Positions 19,085 to 20,662 of a stretch of DNA of 20,662 nt are shown piece after piece. Under the pieces are notes generated by a model. That model worked only from the letters and a program-made list of their open reading frames with translations. It had not been told where the DNA came from and searched no databases. The stretch covers positions 28,610 through 49,271 of the forward strand of contig NWUY0300016274.1 in assembly GCA_004151065.3 (NCBI GenBank). The letters run 5' to 3'. Positions within the stretch are counted from its first letter, which is position 1. Each line of letters opens with the position of its first letter. The position numbers and the translations under genes are program-made. The DNA comes from Larix sibirica. Lineage: Eukaryota > Streptophyta > Pinopsida > Pinales > Pinaceae.

Positions 19085-20126
19085 TCTTTTAGTGAAAGGA
19101 TCTAAATCTCTTTCCTTTGACAAAACTTTTTCTTTTCTTGAAGTTGACTTGTTAGGTCTTCTTCATTTTTCTTCGCTTCTTCTATTTGGCTTCTTAGACC
19201 AACAATGGTATTTTAATCTTCTTCATGGTTTTTATGTATTTCTTCTGGTTTCCGTATCAACCTTTCTTCAACTTTTTTTGCCTCTTCCTCTTGAATCATA
19301 GTGCTCTTCAAGTTTGTTCTTAGATGGGTATCTTTATCTTCTAGTTCCTTTCTTAGGGAGATAATTTTAGCTTCTTGTTTCTTGCACATTTGTTCCTTCT
19401 CCTCTACTTTACTTGTCAGGGTTTGTCATGTATTTTCAATTTGTGCTTCTAGACTAATAATAGTCTTTTCATCATTTTTGGTGCTTTCAAGATACCATTT
19501 GTTAAATTCATTCAGTTTCTCTAGCAATGCATTGTTCTCCTTGATTTCATCTTGGGAAAATATTAGTTGTCTTTTACTTTAGGAGATTCTACTTCTGTAT
19601 TTTCAAATGGATCAAATTTTGCATTTATGGTCAAAAGGAGAGATTCCCTTTTATCATTGTCACTATAATCATATGGGATATCTTCTTATTTGTATTGAGA
19701 TTCTTCCATTTCTTCACCATCATAAAAACTTTCTTTTTCTTCATTACATTCAATAGAAATGTGTCCTATGTTTCCACAAATAAAAGATTTTGAAGAGTTG
19801 GTTTCTTCATCTGAATCTTCATTGGGATCATTATCCATTGTGTAGAAGGTTTGTAGCTTGTTTGAAAGCTCTTTTTCTGATGTACATGATCCCACAATGA
19901 CCATCATATAATCATATAATCCATTCAAGATGGAATTCACTTCCATTGCATTGCCCTTTATTGACTTCTTTTTAGTTGCATTTGTTTGTGGAACAATAAC
20001 AATTGAATTCCAAATATCAACCCCAAGTGCCATTAAATATTCCTTCATATTTATACTCCATGATGCATAATCTGATCCATCAAATAATGGTGCTCCATTC
20101 TTACCAAAAAATTCTTGCTTGTCCAT
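19085..20126 (-). pseudogene. Copia-like gag, frame-broken
   Basis: Starting at the Met of MDKQEFFGKNG (20126), the frame reads APLFDGSDYASWSINMKEYL, LGVDIWNSIV, then ELSNKLQTFY, as in the N-terminal gag region of plant Copia elements. A zinc knuckle follows, SFICGNIGHISIEC, with the first Cys replaced by Ser (19785-19787). The stretch between LQTFY and the knuckle is only about 20 residues, far shorter than usual, which suggests an internal deletion. A stop lies at 19686-19688, and reading through gives EDIPYDYSDNDKRESLL. After a shift near 19575, a Glu/Lys-rich coiled coil runs to about 19085 (LLEKLNEFNKWYLES, KIISLRKELEDKDTHL, LTSQLQEKKKFC), broken by stops near 19427 and 19225. Gag would package the element RNA; this copy cannot make an intact protein. 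The single N at 19070 is just outside. Confidence 0.75.
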
Positions 20127-20160
20127 ATGTGTTCCAAGGATATTAATTCTAGCTAGAAAA

Positions 20161-20173
20161 CTGTCTGATACCA
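20161..20173 (-). other. Primer binding site of the Copia-like element
   Basis: The minus strand reads TGGTATCAGACAG, close to the initiator-Met tRNA complement TGGTATCAGAGC used by many plant LTR retrotransposons. It sits 2 bases after the LTR end (CCAACA) and about 35 bases before the gag start, as expected. Confidence 0.7.
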
Positions 20174-20175
20174 AT

Positions 20176-20662
20176 TGTTGGAACACACAATTATATTGAG
20201 AGGTGGGGTGAATCAATATCAAACAATTTCTTACTTTTACTTCAACAAATATGTAGCTTTATAAACATTTATAAATATGCATCAAAATCATTCATCCATT
20301 GACATCATCACTGATATCATCATTGGCATTGTATACAAGATATTTACAAGGAAAATCTTTTTACATAAAACCATGAGATGTTACAATCCTTTACAATCTT
20401 TGGAGGAGACACAGATCTCCTCTTTACTAGCACCAACTTGAAGGAGGCACTAACCCAGTGATTTATGAGCACCATCTGAAAGGAGGCACCAACCCATTGG
20501 AAGAATGTTTCACTTCAAAATTGCATAAAATTATGTTGATTATCATGATAACCCCATGGGGAGGGGGACTAGAATACTGGTGAAGTTTCTAGATGGGGTA
20601 CCTCATTGTACCAGATGTGCTGCTACCGCGATCTATAAATGTGAACACTGCTACCTTCAAAA
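20176..20662 (-). mobile_element. Part of the 5' LTR of the Copia-like element (runs off the window)
   Basis: The LTR edge is TGTTGG on the plus strand (CCAACA on the minus), next to the primer binding site. From here to the window end the sequence is non-coding and AT-rich with a short tandem pair inside. The other LTR edge and the 3' LTR are outside the window or lost, so the age cannot be judged from LTR divergence. Confidence 0.6.
20430..20499. repeat. Short tandem pair, 39-bp period, in the LTR
   Basis: GCACCAACTTGAAGGAGGCA at 20430 and GCACCATCTGAAAGGAGGCA at 20469 are both followed by CTAACCCAGTG or CCAACCCATTG. Such small repeats are common in the U3 part of plant LTRs. Confidence 0.65.

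Overview
The window looks like repeat-dominated nuclear DNA of a gymnosperm, most likely a conifer. Three things suggest this: a Penelope-like retroelement with a GIY-YIG endonuclease (in plants, known to me only as the conifer 'Dryad' elements); degraded Ty3/gypsy, Copia-type and LINE copies nested in AT-rich DNA; and single short exons of ordinary plant genes isolated in kilobases of non-coding sequence. No bacterial-type gene layout, operon, tRNA, rRNA or CRISPR array was seen. Single N bases occur at about 4844, 11510 and 19070. I cannot name the species.

Layout. 33-690 (+) is a decayed Ty3/gypsy pol piece (RT end, RNase H, start of the integrase region). About 700-4402 (-) is a nearly full-length but broken Penelope-like element: N-terminal region, Ser/Pro-rich linker, RT with motif A and an FVDD catalytic box, GIY-YIG endonuclease, and a 3' non-coding part with a hammerhead-ribozyme-like core. 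4403-5289 is non-coding, with a 76-bp tandem pair and a 22-bp perfect palindrome. 5290-5700 (+) is the 3' end of a LINE with a TTATC tail.

5661-9152 and 14803-18294 are the same 3,492-bp sequence in direct orientation, exactly 9,142 bp apart. I found no difference in any stretch compared. Each copy carries a degenerate tandem repeat, a TATA-like box and one CAMTA (CG-1 domain) exon with splice signals. Between the copies lie a LINE C-terminal fragment (about 9160-9453), an unidentified minus-strand open frame (9952-10257), one exon of a sugar-phosphate/nucleotide-sugar transporter (TPT family, 10958-11052), two weak minus-strand frames (12093-12571) and a 5'-truncated LINE pseudogene (about 12590-14845).

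18295-19084 is non-coding, including a GC- and purine-rich block. 19085-20662 (-) is the 5' part of a decayed Copia-like element: part of the LTR, a primer binding site, a gag with a damaged zinc knuckle, and a coiled-coil tail.

Nothing here reads as an intact, autonomous gene. The two plant exons look spliceable, but the rest of their genes is not visible. They could belong to genes with very long introns or be captured fragments. The long identical repeat is either a very recent rearrangement with breakpoints in LINE sequence or an assembly artefact, and sequence alone cannot decide between these.
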